A DNA stretch of 16,711 nt from Candidatus Nanopelagicales bacterium (GCA_030831445.1 JAURLB010000135.1:1-16711), one strand, 5' to 3'; positions 1 to 8,650 are shown, counted from the first letter of the stretch. The notes: generated by a model not told the origin, from the letters alone. Numbers and translations are program-made.

Positions 1-339
1 AGTTGAGAGAATGGTTGCCCTTGCTTGTATTGGCCAAATTGAACCGCCAAACACCTGTGGCCAGAAGTAACTCAACTGACGCAAGGCCACTGCGTGGAAT
101 GTTCCGGTGGTAAGCGCATTAATGGACATTGTTTGAAGTCGATGCTTCAATTCAAGTGCGGCCTTCGTGGTAAAAGTGAGCGCTAAACCCTGTTCTGGCG
201 ATTTTTTGCCGGCTTGAACTATGTTGGCGATTCGATGTGTAATTGCGGTCGTCTTGCCAGACCCCGCTGTGGCAACTACCACAAGTGCACCGTTTGTATG
301 GTGCGCTACGCGCCTTTGCTCTTCATCAAGGGTTATCAC
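1..339 (-). CDS. uvrD2: UvrD2-type superfamily 1 DNA helicase, N-terminal part (truncated by window edge)
   Basis: This is the first 113 codons of a UvrD/PcrA-like 3'-5' DNA helicase that continues past the left edge. Reading the minus strand gives a Q-motif-like start (ITLDEEQRRV), then the Walker A loop ATAGSGKTT at about residues 23-31. Motif Ia follows as LALTFTTKAALELKHRL, then TFHAVALRQLSYFWP. That last stretch closely resembles the motif I recall from actinobacterial UvrD2, rather than UvrD1/PcrA. UvrD2 unwinds DNA in repair or replication. The only plausible in-frame start is GTG at 337-339, which has no good Shine-Dalgarno sequence. The base pattern before it (AAAGAT, six bases, GTG) is one mismatch from the leaderless pattern seen at four other genes here. 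It is divergent from the mycoredoxin gene. The helicase C-terminal half is not visible, so the UvrD2 assignment is by N-terminal resemblance and synteny. Confidence 0.88.
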   Translation of the reverse strand, partial: MITLDEEQRRVAHHTNGALVVVATAGSGKTTAITHRIANIVQAGKKSPEQGLALTFTTKAALELKHRLQTMSINALTTGTFHAVALRQLSYFWPQVFGGSIWPIQARATILST

Positions 340-378
340 GTGCCAATCTTTGCACCTGCAGGCAACTACCCTTACCTC

Positions 379-384
379 TAGAGT
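379..384 (+). promoter_or_regulatory. Candidate -10 element for the mrx1-nudC-EEP operon
   Basis: TAGAGT fits the actinobacterial TANNNT -10 pattern. A start of transcription about seven bases downstream would leave a leader of roughly 12 bases that still contains the GGAGGG ribosome site at 392-397. No convincing -35 is visible. It lies in the 63-bp gap between divergent uvrD2 and mrx1 and is embedded in an 8-bp palindrome, CTCTAGAG (376-383). Confidence 0.35.
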
Positions 385-402
385 GTGCCGTGGAGGGTTC
401 CT

Positions 403-642
403 ATGAGTTTTACGCTGTATTCAACTGTGTGGTGTGGTTATTGTTCGAGACTGAAGGCTCAATTGGATCGTGCTGGAATCACATATCTGGAAGTCGACAT
501 TGAAACTAATGAAGATGCTGCAACACTTGTTATGTTGGCAAACGGTGGCAATCAAACTGTGCCGACGTTGATTTTTGACGACGGAGAAGCATTAACGAAT
601 CCAAGTCTCATTCAGGTTCAGGCGAAATTAGCAACATTGTGA
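403..642 (+). CDS. mrx1: Mycoredoxin-1-like glutaredoxin (CGYC)
   Basis: A 79-residue single-domain thioredoxin-fold protein. The active site WCGYC sits at residues 10-14, after the first beta strand (FTLYSTVWCGYC). The cis-proline motif TVPTLIF (about residues 58-64) and the ending LTNPSLIQVQAKL match actinobacterial mycoredoxins. In relatives this enzyme reduces mycothiol-mixed disulfides in the cytosol, using mycothiol and mycothiol disulfide reductase. I chose ATG at 403 because GGAGGG at 392-397 lies five bases upstream; the in-frame GTG at 385 would put that ribosome site inside the coding region. The stop codon overlaps the GTG start of nudC (GTGA), so the two are probably translationally coupled. 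Placement beside uvrD2 and nudC matches the order I recall from mycobacteria. Use of mycothiol by this organism is inferred from lineage, not seen here. Confidence 0.93.
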   Translation: MSFTLYSTVWCGYCSRLKAQLDRAGITYLEVDIETNEDAATLVMLANGGNQTVPTLIFDDGEALTNPSLIQVQAKLATL

Positions 643-1520
643 AGCCACTTGCACCACTTCCACTTGGACGGTTTCAGGCAAATCGAAATGCAGCACTCAG
701 GCTCAATGCAACCGAACTTGAAATTGTTCGTGCATCAGGAAAGTTCCTTCAGTGCGCCCCGGGTTCTCTGCATGCAGTAAATGACTCTTTGACGTTCACG
801 TCAGACGTGTACCCTGAAATAGATGTGGCATATCTGGGAGAAAGTGATGGCGAACATTTCTTTGCGTATCTAGAATTCTTTGATCCAGACTCGACGCAGT
901 TTCAAAATATTCGCTCACTTGCCCCCATGCTGAGTGACTTAGAAGTTGGTCTTGCTGCATCGGCTCTTGCTCTCGTCAACTGGCACACCACGCATAAACA
1001 TTGTCCTCGATGCGGTGCTTTCACTGAAATTACCCAAGGCGGGTGGAGTCGCTGGTGCGAAGCAGACTCAACCGAGCACTATCCCCGAACTGATCCAGTC
1101 ATTATCGTTGGAGTTATCGACGCCGACGATCGAATCCTTTTAGCACGACAAGCTGTGTGGAAAGAGACTGACTACTCAATTGTTGCAGGATTCGTTGAAG
1201 CTGGTGAAACCTTGGAATCAGCGGTTGCAAGAGAAGTGAAGGAAGAAACGTCCATTGAGATTCAAGACATTTCGTATCTTGGAAATCAGCCTTGGCCATT
1301 TCCCGCAAGTTTAATGTTGGGTTTTAGTGCCCGGGCCACTTCGAAAGACATTGTGGTTGATGGAACAGAAATTGCCGAAGCCCACTGGTTTACAAAAGTA
1401 GAACTAGCAGACGCATGCGAGAACGGTCGAGTTCGAATTCCAGCAAAGTCTTCAATCGCGCGAAAGATTATTGAAGCATGGTACGAATCAGAAATGCCTG
1501 ATTCATGGACAAGAACGTGA
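639..1520 (+). CDS. nudC: NudC-type NAD(H) pyrophosphatase (Nudix hydrolase)
   Basis: A 293-residue protein of normal length for NudC. It has an N-terminal domain (about 1-115), a zinc-ribbon-like segment with C122, C125 and C140, and a Nudix domain from about 150 to 270. The Nudix box spans residues 184-206 (GFVEAGE ... REVKEETSI) and is followed by the NQPWPFPASLM motif (216-226), diagnostic of NADH pyrophosphatases. The family hydrolyses NAD(H) to nicotinamide mononucleotide and AMP, and some members remove NAD caps from RNA. Two departures are visible. The fourth zinc ligand position reads CEAD (no second cysteine), and the second glycine of the Nudix box is serine (EETS). The glutamates needed for metal binding are present. 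The start GTG at 639 overlaps the mrx1 stop by four bases, which supports it although there is no separate ribosome site. Confidence 0.93.
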   Translation: MKPLAPLPLGRFQANRNAALRLNATELEIVRASGKFLQCAPGSLHAVNDSLTFTSDVYPEIDVAYLGESDGEHFFAYLEFFDPDSTQFQNIRSLAPMLSDLEVGLAASALALVNWHTTHKHCPRCGAFTEITQGGWSRWCEADSTEHYPRTDPVIIVGVIDADDRILLARQAVWKETDYSIVAGFVEAGETLESAVAREVKEETSIEIQDISYLGNQPWPFPASLMLGFSARATSKDIVVDGTEIAEAHWFTKVELADACENGRVRIPAKSSIARKIIEAWYESEMPDSWTRT

Positions 1521-2296
1521 AAATTCTCACTGCAAATATCGCGCACGGTTTGCGATTTGGTGAATTTGCAATTGTCGATGAAAAATCACTCATTTCAGTA
1601 GCTCAGGAACTCGAAGCTGATGTGGTATGTCTGCAGGAAGTTGACTACAAGAAAGTACGCAGCTCAGGTCTTGATCAAATGGAAGTAATGCGAGTTCATG
1701 GAAATTTTTCGTATGCACGCTTTTTCCCAGCCCTCATAGGAGAGCCCGGCGATCGCTCGTCTTTTCGGATGCCAACTTTTGGTGAAATCGAGAATCCTCC
1801 TCCTGATTCTTATGGGCTTGGAATTCTCTCGCGCTATCCAATAACTGATGTGAAAACTTTGCAATTATCGGGCTCACGCCTGTCTCTACCTATGCCTTTC
1901 GTCATCGATGGGAGAACCCGATGGCGCGCGATACCCGATGAGCCACGAATTGCAGTGCGAGTAACAATAGATTCGCCAATCGGCAGCATTGATGTTGTGA
2001 CCACACACCTCTCCTTTATTCCAACGCGTGCGATGTCTCAATTATTGCTCTTGAAACAACTCTTGCAAGCACGACCAGCAATCCTTGCAGGTGATTTAAA
2101 CCTTTCACCGAGCATCACAAAACGTATAACGAAATTTGAACATGCTGTGCTTGCCGCAACGTACCCAAAACCCCAACCTCGCGCTCAATTGGATCACATT
2201 TTGATATCTGAATATTTCTTATGCAATCAATCTGGCGTAACAGAATTGTCAATCAGCGACCACTTCGCAGCGTTTGCCGTTGTAGCTAAAAAGTGA
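1505..2296 (+). CDS. Endonuclease/exonuclease/phosphatase (EEP) family hydrolase
   Basis: A 263-residue protein with the complete EEP/DNase I-like fold signature. N11 lies in ILTANIAHG, E45 in LQEVD and H168 in TTHLS; D197 and N199 are in AGDLN; D230 and H231 are in QLDHI; D252 and H253 are in SDHF. These are the metal and catalytic residues of a phosphodiesterase or phosphomonoesterase. The substrate cannot be told from sequence: relatives act on DNA ends, inositol phosphates or phospholipids. There is no signal peptide, so it is probably cytosolic. It overlaps the end of nudC and is likely in the same operon. ATG at 1505 has no ribosome site. GTG at 1517 would recreate a GTGA overlap with the nudC stop, like the mrx1-nudC junction, and is a serious alternative. 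It converges on adnB with an 11-bp 3' overlap. As I recall, mycobacteria carry an unrelated channel-like gene in this slot. Confidence 0.87.
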   Translation: MDKNVKILTANIAHGLRFGEFAIVDEKSLISVAQELEADVVCLQEVDYKKVRSSGLDQMEVMRVHGNFSYARFFPALIGEPGDRSSFRMPTFGEIENPPPDSYGLGILSRYPITDVKTLQLSGSRLSLPMPFVIDGRTRWRAIPDEPRIAVRVTIDSPIGSIDVVTTHLSFIPTRAMSQLLLLKQLLQARPAILAGDLNLSPSITKRITKFEHAVLAATYPKPQPRAQLDHILISEYFLCNQSGVTELSISDHFAAFAVVAKK

Positions 2297-5200
2297 GTTG
2301 TTCCTCCGACACGTATGTCTCGGGCTGGAAGGTTTCGTCACGGCGAACGTAGACAAAAGCGGCGTCCACAAGGTCGATTGAAATATTGTGTCTTTTGGCG
2401 AAGGCAATGCGATAGAGAGACAGTTGGAGTGGATCAGCATCCATTTGAGCATGGGTTTTCCAGTCCACTAGTAGCCATCGGTCTCCTTCTTTAAAGACGG
2501 CATCGATGCGCCCTTTCACAATACGGTCGTTCATCACGACTGTGAATGGCTCTTCCACAGAAAAAGGATTGCGATTTGCCCATTGGGATGCTCGGAATTT
2601 ATCAATTAACTCTCGAAGAGCAACCTGTTCAAGAATGTCACTTGGTAGCTGATCGAGATCTTCTGCGCCAGGAAGTGCCATCAAAACGCCGCTTTCCGCT
2701 TTCTGACGATAGTAATTCTCCACCCACTCGTGAAAGAGTGTGCCAACATCCGCGCCGAAGTGCGGGGCTTTGGGCATTGGACGAATGAGCTCTTGAATAA
2801 ATTCCTTCTCATCTTTTACCAGCCGTTGAACGTCCGTTGCAGAGAGACTCTCAGGTAAGAGCACGACTCGTTCGACCTCAAATTCGTCTCTTCTGGTTTT
2901 GATCAATGAAGCAACTGCTGTGTCCCAGTTTGACACTAGACCCACCGACTCCTTGCCAAATTGCATGTTGCTCGACATTGCATCTCGCACCTTTGTAGCA
3001 ACTGCACGAATCGATTGCATTTCCTCATTCAACTGAACAAAAGGCCACCGTGCTCGAGGTGCTTCAGTATCTATTTCTGAGGGCGGAACAAAGGTAATAT
3101 CGTTTACCACAATTTCTTGTTCAGACTTTGCGTACTCAACAAGTTCTTGAAAAAATATAGAAGGCTCTTTCGTGGCAACTCCATCAACATAGGCATGTGA
3201 AATCATGAGCACGTCTTCTGTACGAGTTAGGGCGACATATAGAAGGCGGCGTTCTTCTAGTAAATCTTCGGCCTTGCAGAGTTGGGCGAACGAATTGTGA
3301 TCATTCGTATCAATTCTGCGATTACGCGGCGGGAATTGAGCGAAATCACTCGCCATTGAAATCTTTTTGAGTGCATGAGGTATCGCCGAAGCAGTTCCCG
3401 TCCAGCGAGGAGATGTTTGCGACGTTGGAAAAATGTTATGTGACATGTATGGCAGCGCAACGGCTCGAAACTGCAATCCCTTTGAACCATGTATTGTCAT
3501 CACGTTCACTGCTCCGCGGCGTTCGGGAATTTCTATGTTGACCATATTCTCGTAACGTTCTGCATCGGAGAGCCAGGTTAGGAAATCGAAAATACTCGAA
3601 GATCCTTGCAAACTCGAGAAGTCTGAAAGCATCCCCAGAAACGCCTGAAGATTTGCCCCAAGTCCTCTCTCCAACCGTTCAGTATGCGCATAAAGTTCAA
3701 TCCCTAATCCCGTTACCGTTAATATTCGCTGCGCCAAGGCGGGAAGGCTTTCGCCAGTGTATTTGCGTAAATATTCAATGTCTTCGTGCAATAGGCGGAT
3801 TCTCACTAAAGCATCGTGGCTAATTTCCGTTGAGTCATGTTCTGCCAAAAACTCAACCACATCTCCATATGCGGCAATGTCAGCCTGATCATGTCCTTCG
3901 ATTGCACGATTGATTTCATACTCAAAATCGCGGTTGGAGTCGCGCTTCACGTACGTCGAAAGTGACTGTGAAATGCGACCGATTCCAGCAATATCGCGAA
4001 GTGACAGCGCGAAGCGTGGACCGGCAAGAATTCGAAGCCAATCAATATTTGCGGCAGGGTAGGCAATCACCCGCAGGTATGAGATGACTTCCGCAATTTC
4101 TGGTAAGTGGATAAGTGCGCGTTTAGATCGAATCTGAGTTGGTATGTCCAAATCATTCAACAAGCGTGCAATACTCTGAAGTTCGCTGTGGTTTCGAGCA
4201 AGTACAGCCATATCTTCAAAAGCGACACCACTTTCAGACAGAGCTCTGAATTCTTTAGCTATTGATTCGGCTTCTTCAACAGTAGTTTGAAAAGATGAAA
4301 TTGAAACTCTGCCGTTACCAAACTTCGGTTTTTCACTCGGTACAAGCCAGCGCAGTTTGGCTTCTGGATAGGCATCACGAACGGGTTGACCAATTTGATT
4401 TGCGAGGTGCAAAACATTCTTACCATTTCGCTGCGTGACAGTAAGGTCTACAGGTTCATGCCCATCTGGTGCGTAGTACGTGCCAAAATTGAGAATGTTG
4501 TCGATGTTTCCGCCCTGAAAACCAAAAATCGCCTGTAGCGGATCGCCAACGGCCGTAATGGCGACGTCTCCGCCGGTAAATAACAGTCGTAACAATTCTC
4601 GCTGAGCAACAGATGTATCCTGGTACTCATCGAGCAGGATGTATTTGAACATTGATTGATACTGATCAATAACTTCACGTGATTTATGCAGGATCTGTAG
4701 TGCAAGTCGGGCCATATCGGCGTAATCAAAAACACTTCGTACACGTTTGGCTTGTCGGAACTCATCTACCAAATCCGCAAGAATCAATCGCTTTGCTGAT
4801 TTTCGCAACAGCTCTTTTGTTTTACCAATCAAATCAAACACGTTGAGATCAGCGGCAAGGGTTTCATCAAAATTTCGCAATTCCTCAGTTGAAATCACAT
4901 TGTTTGACAAATTGTCATCCAAATCCAACAGGTCTCTCAGGATAGAAGGGAATTTCGATTCAAGTTCGCCGAGCGGCAATCGTGATTCTCGTATGACGAT
5001 TGCTGCGAGCTGATTTCTCCGTACATCAGTTAGCGCTACTGAGTCAGGCTCAAATCCGATTCTAAGTGCATTCTCACGAAATATTCGTTCTGCAAATGAA
5101 TGATACGTATGAAACGCTGGCTGCGAATCGAGCAGTTCTTCCGTCTTTGTCACATTTTGCTCCAGTGACGCGATGCGTTTTTGGACTTTACTTTGCAATT

Positions 5201-5420
5201 CAGCGGTTGCAAATCTCGTAAACGTAAGTCCCAAAATTTGCTCGGGGAGCACACCTCTCGAACTAATCAAGTGTTTCACACGTTCTGCCATAACAGTAGT
5301 TTTGCCAGATCCCGCTCCTGCAGAAACTAAAACGAATTGACTTTCACTGTTTATGGCTTGAAGTTGTTCGTCAGTGAACGTAAGTGACTTTGCCTCGTTA
5401 GGTTGTTGATGTGATTTCAT
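2286..5420 (-). CDS. adnB: AdnB-like subunit of the AdnAB helicase-nuclease
   Basis: A 1044-residue protein with an N-terminal UvrD-like motor and a C-terminal RecB-type nuclease, the arrangement and size of mycobacterial AdnB. Motor motifs in order are FTDEQLQAI, the Walker A loop AGAGSGKTT (34-42), LLDEYQDTS, AVGDPLQAIFGFQG, MTIHGSKGLQF and RRLLYVALTR. The nuclease domain has H897 (GTLFHEW), D973 (KGRIDAVF), D986 and K988 (VDWKT) and Q999 (QLSLY), so it looks catalytically complete. It lacks the clustered C-terminal cysteines seen in its partner. AdnAB loads on DNA double-strand ends, unwinds and resects them for recombination; AdnB is the lead motor in mycobacteria. The ATG overlaps the adnA stop codon (ATGA), and AGGTG six bases upstream is a reasonable ribosome site. 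The alternatives, RecB or AddA, are less likely given the tandem two-nuclease layout. Confidence 0.93.
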   Translation of the reverse strand: MKSHQQPNEAKSLTFTDEQLQAINSESQFVLVSAGAGSGKTTVMAERVKHLISSRGVLPEQILGLTFTRFATAELQSKVQKRIASLEQNVTKTEELLDSQPAFHTYHSFAERIFRENALRIGFEPDSVALTDVRRNQLAAIVIRESRLPLGELESKFPSILRDLLDLDDNLSNNVISTEELRNFDETLAADLNVFDLIGKTKELLRKSAKRLILADLVDEFRQAKRVRSVFDYADMARLALQILHKSREVIDQYQSMFKYILLDEYQDTSVAQRELLRLLFTGGDVAITAVGDPLQAIFGFQGGNIDNILNFGTYYAPDGHEPVDLTVTQRNGKNVLHLANQIGQPVRDAYPEAKLRWLVPSEKPKFGNGRVSISSFQTTVEEAESIAKEFRALSESGVAFEDMAVLARNHSELQSIARLLNDLDIPTQIRSKRALIHLPEIAEVISYLRVIAYPAANIDWLRILAGPRFALSLRDIAGIGRISQSLSTYVKRDSNRDFEYEINRAIEGHDQADIAAYGDVVEFLAEHDSTEISHDALVRIRLLHEDIEYLRKYTGESLPALAQRILTVTGLGIELYAHTERLERGLGANLQAFLGMLSDFSSLQGSSSIFDFLTWLSDAERYENMVNIEIPERRGAVNVMTIHGSKGLQFRAVALPYMSHNIFPTSQTSPRWTGTASAIPHALKKISMASDFAQFPPRNRRIDTNDHNSFAQLCKAEDLLEERRLLYVALTRTEDVLMISHAYVDGVATKEPSIFFQELVEYAKSEQEIVVNDITFVPPSEIDTEAPRARWPFVQLNEEMQSIRAVATKVRDAMSSNMQFGKESVGLVSNWDTAVASLIKTRRDEFEVERVVLLPESLSATDVQRLVKDEKEFIQELIRPMPKAPHFGADVGTLFHEWVENYYRQKAESGVLMALPGAEDLDQLPSDILEQVALRELIDKFRASQWANRNPFSVEEPFTVVMNDRIVKGRIDAVFKEGDRWLLVDWKTHAQMDADPLQLSLYRIAFAKRHNISIDLVDAAFVYVRRDETFQPETYVSEEQLTF

Positions 5421-8400
5421 GACAACACCTGCTTACCTTCATTTTGCAACGGGCAAACTTTTTTGAATCGGCAAAACCTGCATGAAGCACAAATTGTTGC
5501 TTCGTACCCTTCACTGCGTGCTACTGCAGCAAAGTGCAACATTTTAGATTCAATCCAATCTTTTCGATCTTCAATACTTGATTGCTCTAGTTCAATTGGT
5601 TGACCAGCTTTTGATTGACGCAACGAAACAATGGCAGCACCTGCCGCGCTATGTTCAGAATCGCCTGTGACAAACCCGAGTGACGCTGCAACTTGATAGA
5701 TTGCCAATTGCAAGTTGTCTTGAACAACTTCAGGTTTTGGCGCATATCCAAAAGTTTTAAGATCGATAATGTACACACCATTGTTGTCAGATATTTCCAC
5801 AACATCAGCTTGACCTTTGAGGCGTAGTTGCTCAGTTTCGCCGTTTTCGTTTGTAATTTTCCAAATGCCATCAAAATCAACTTCAGTCCCATACAGCGTG
5901 CGCGAACGGCGATGCCGCCAGTGAAGGAAGGCGTTCATGCATTCAACAGCACTAATTCTCTCCCCTTCGCGTTGCCACTTCGTATCAAAGTCAAGCCTTG
6001 GCCAGAGTTCATCGATGATCACTTCAATTTGCGCTATGTCTGCCGGGATCACTCCTCTTTCCACAGCATCCGCAAGGGCATGGATGATGGAACCAAAACT
6101 CAAACTTGCATTCTTAGTTTCTTCGGCTTCTGCCTTCCGCTGCAAAAACCACATAAGTGAGCAATTATCAAAAGTTTCAAGCGATGATCCTCGCAGATAT
6201 AACGGTTGTGCAGGCTCGTCAACAGGACTCGATGATTGAGTTTCAGGTGCGATTCCCCACCAAGAATCTGGATGAGCTTCGGGAAAGAGCAACTGTTCTG
6301 ATTCGTCGTGTAACGTTGCGAGAAATGCTAAGCGTTCCACCGCAGAGTTACGAAGTGCTTCGGGCTGAGAGCTGTCTGCAGCGACACGACGCAACTGTGC
6401 TACAAGTTGCAATGCAGTGAAGCGAGGTGTGTCTACAACTGGCATAGCGGGGTCATATTCACTACCTGGAACCAGTTGTGACAAGTAACGGGAAGCGACA
6501 ACATCACTTCGAGAATTGGCTGATGTGCTTGACACAAATAAGTGAGTTTTCGCCCGGGTGCAGGCCACATAGAACAATCGTCGTTCTTCTTGAACAATAA
6601 CAGTTCTATCAATCGTTTCTGAAAGACTATCTTTTGTTAGCCGTTCCGGCGCTAGAACTGAAGTACGTCTTCGCAAATCGGGCCAAACTGATTCATTGAC
6701 GCTACAAACAAATACAACATTCCAGTCCAAACCTTTTGATCGATGTGCACTCATGAGCGTCACGGCATCTCTGTTGGTATCGGAAATTACCTGTCGAGTT
6801 GGTACGAACAATGACTGAATGTGTTCAATTGCGTTTTTCCATCCAAGTTTTGCACGTAATCTACGTCGATACGTCCCCAGTGCCTCGAAAAATGAAATCA
6901 CAGAATCTAGATGGTGATGTGCTATTGAAGAACTCGCATCCGAACTTAAGGACACTTTTCGTAAACGATCTGGCCACTTAGAATCAAGCCAGATTGACCA
7001 AAGAATTTCATCGGCTGAGTCATAGTTGTCAATTCTTAGTCGAGCATCAAGGACAATTTGTTGCAATCTTAGAAACTTTGTTAACGCCAAGCCGCCTGTC
7101 TGGGGATTGATTGAATGTACGAGGGCTGGGCTGAGAAGTGCCTCTGCAAGAATTTCGTCGGACCAGAAAGCCCCTTTTGCTAATTCAGGCGAATGTTGCT
7201 TGAGCAGTCTGGCTAATCGCCGTGTATCTCCAGAAGATAAATCTGCTAAACCAGAATGTAGTAACTGCAGCACCTCGTTCGTAGGCAATCTTCCAGCAGC
7301 GCATTTCAACGCGATCGTGAGCGCCCGGACAGGAGGTTCATCTGCAAGAGGAATTTCATCATAGGTCGTGGAAACCGGAATTCCCGAAGAAATGAGTGCG
7401 CGTTGTAGCGTTGGAATGGAGCGAATACCAGATCGAACGAGAACTGCAAAATCTTTCCACTCATAATTATGCATTGCGCGCAACTGCATTATCTTTTCTA
7501 CAATTTCGGCAGCCTGATGTTCGTCATCCCGATAGTGATTCACATCAACAGATGATTGTTTATTTTCGTCAACTTGGAGTCGTCGATAACCTGTGGCGTT
7601 ATGTAAGTGAGGGTGAATTGGGTTTCTATCTATGACACGTATAGCGGCATCCCGAATATCTGGCCCAAAACGATAACTCGTAGATAGGAAATGAACACTC
7701 GGTGCGGGACTGATGTGTTTGAAATTCTCCTGAAAATTTTCGACTGACTTCGTTTCCGCTCCTCGAAACGAATAAATGGATTGATCAGGATCTCCAACGA
7801 CGACGAGACATGTGTCTGAAGTAGTAATTGACCGAAGCATTGAGATTTGCAATGGATCTGAATCTTGATACTCATCTACATAAATAACTTTGTATCGGTT
7901 TTGCAGAGAGTTACGCACATGTTCAAGACCGAGGAGTTCATTGGCATGTAAGACAAGTTCGTTGTAATCGAGTGAAGTCATGTCATCAAGCGTGTCGAGA
8001 TACACCTGCAAGAAAGGTCCAATAACCTGCCAAACACGACTATTCTCTTTTTTTGCAATAGCCGCTATGTCTTCGGGGCGCAGGTTTAGCGTTTGAGCAC
8101 GAGCAAGTGCATTTCGCAATTCAACACTCAAGCCTCGAGTCTCAAGCGCTTCGGCTAAATCTGCGGGCCAATCAATTTTGGATTTGAGGAGAGATTCCTC
8201 GGCAAATCCTGCTACAAGTTCTCGAATCATTGCTTCTTGCTCAGGAGCGCTCACAAGTTTAGGTTGCGTATCTTGATCGGTAAATTCTCGGACGATAGAG
8301 AGTGCTAAGGAGTGAAAAGTACTGATTGTTGGCACTGGCCCACCGGCAAGGCGAGCTATAACTCGATTGCGAATTTCCGCTGCTGCGTCTCGTGCAAACG

Positions 8401-8638
8401 TGATGACCAATATATCTTCTGCACGAACGCCTTCGGCGAGGCGGGCTATAACGGATTCAGTCAAAGTCGCGGTTTTTCCTGTACCAGGACCGGCTAGCAC
8501 TATGAGTGCTCCCGCGTTATGTTGAATCACTTTTTGCTGCGATTCGTCGAGCTCGCTCGCTACAAATGTGCGCGAAGTTCGCTCAAGCGTCCAGCCAGAG
8601 ACGTGATGAAGGTTTCGCCTCAGACTGATTGGATTCAT
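5417..8638 (-). CDS. adnA: AdnA-like subunit of the AdnAB helicase-nuclease, with Fe-S cysteine motif
   Basis: A 1073-residue protein with a UvrD-like motor and C-terminal RecB-like nuclease. Motor motifs are LDESQQKVI, Walker A AGPGTGKTA (49-57), YVDEYQDSD, VVGDPDQSIYSFRG, MSAHRSKGLDW and RRLFYVACTR, all apparently intact. The nuclease has H853 (GSIIHAL), D945 (KGQADVVE), D959 and K961 (IDLKT) and Q977 (QLAIY). C826 upstream together with C1053, C1056 and C1062 near the C terminus fits the C...CX2CX5C iron-sulfur staple of AddB/Cas4-type nucleases; C1050 is an extra cysteine. The GPGTGKT loop and first position in the pair match AdnA. ATG at 8638 has no Shine-Dalgarno sequence but carries TAGAGT exactly six bases upstream, suggesting a leaderless mRNA. 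With that start and GTG 8708 for the divergent gene, the two are separated by 69 bp. Confidence 0.93.
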   Translation of the reverse strand: MNPISLRRNLHHVSGWTLERTSRTFVASELDESQQKVIQHNAGALIVLAGPGTGKTATLTESVIARLAEGVRAEDILVITFARDAAAEIRNRVIARLAGGPVPTISTFHSLALSIVREFTDQDTQPKLVSAPEQEAMIRELVAGFAEESLLKSKIDWPADLAEALETRGLSVELRNALARAQTLNLRPEDIAAIAKKENSRVWQVIGPFLQVYLDTLDDMTSLDYNELVLHANELLGLEHVRNSLQNRYKVIYVDEYQDSDPLQISMLRSITTSDTCLVVVGDPDQSIYSFRGAETKSVENFQENFKHISPAPSVHFLSTSYRFGPDIRDAAIRVIDRNPIHPHLHNATGYRRLQVDENKQSSVDVNHYRDDEHQAAEIVEKIMQLRAMHNYEWKDFAVLVRSGIRSIPTLQRALISSGIPVSTTYDEIPLADEPPVRALTIALKCAAGRLPTNEVLQLLHSGLADLSSGDTRRLARLLKQHSPELAKGAFWSDEILAEALLSPALVHSINPQTGGLALTKFLRLQQIVLDARLRIDNYDSADEILWSIWLDSKWPDRLRKVSLSSDASSSIAHHHLDSVISFFEALGTYRRRLRAKLGWKNAIEHIQSLFVPTRQVISDTNRDAVTLMSAHRSKGLDWNVVFVCSVNESVWPDLRRRTSVLAPERLTKDSLSETIDRTVIVQEERRLFYVACTRAKTHLFVSSTSANSRSDVVASRYLSQLVPGSEYDPAMPVVDTPRFTALQLVAQLRRVAADSSQPEALRNSAVERLAFLATLHDESEQLLFPEAHPDSWWGIAPETQSSSPVDEPAQPLYLRGSSLETFDNCSLMWFLQRKAEAEETKNASLSFGSIIHALADAVERGVIPADIAQIEVIIDELWPRLDFDTKWQREGERISAVECMNAFLHWRHRRSRTLYGTEVDFDGIWKITNENGETEQLRLKGQADVVEISDNNGVYIIDLKTFGYAPKPEVVQDNLQLAIYQVAASLGFVTGDSEHSAAGAAIVSLRQSKAGQPIELEQSSIEDRKDWIESKMLHFAAVARSEGYEATICASCRFCRFKKVCPLQNEGKQVLS

Positions 8639-8644
8639 GCCCTA

Positions 8645-8650
8645 ACTCTA
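8645..8650 (-). promoter_or_regulatory. Leaderless-type -10 element of adnA
   Basis: On the minus strand TAGAGT is followed by exactly six bases (TAGGGC) and then the ATG of adnA. This is the TANNNT spacing expected when transcription starts at the first base of the start codon. There is no good ribosome site, which agrees with a leaderless transcript. No clear -35 is visible. Confidence 0.5.

Noticed and set aside
5828-6420. Several overlapping plus-strand open frames inside adnA
   Set aside because: They are antisense to conserved nuclease sequence and show no recognisable motif.
2286-8638. Assigning the two helicase-nucleases as RecBCD or AddAB
   Set aside because: Each subunit has both a complete UvrD-type motor and a complete nuclease, and the tandem order and size match AdnA/AdnB. 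There is no RecD- or RecC-like gene.
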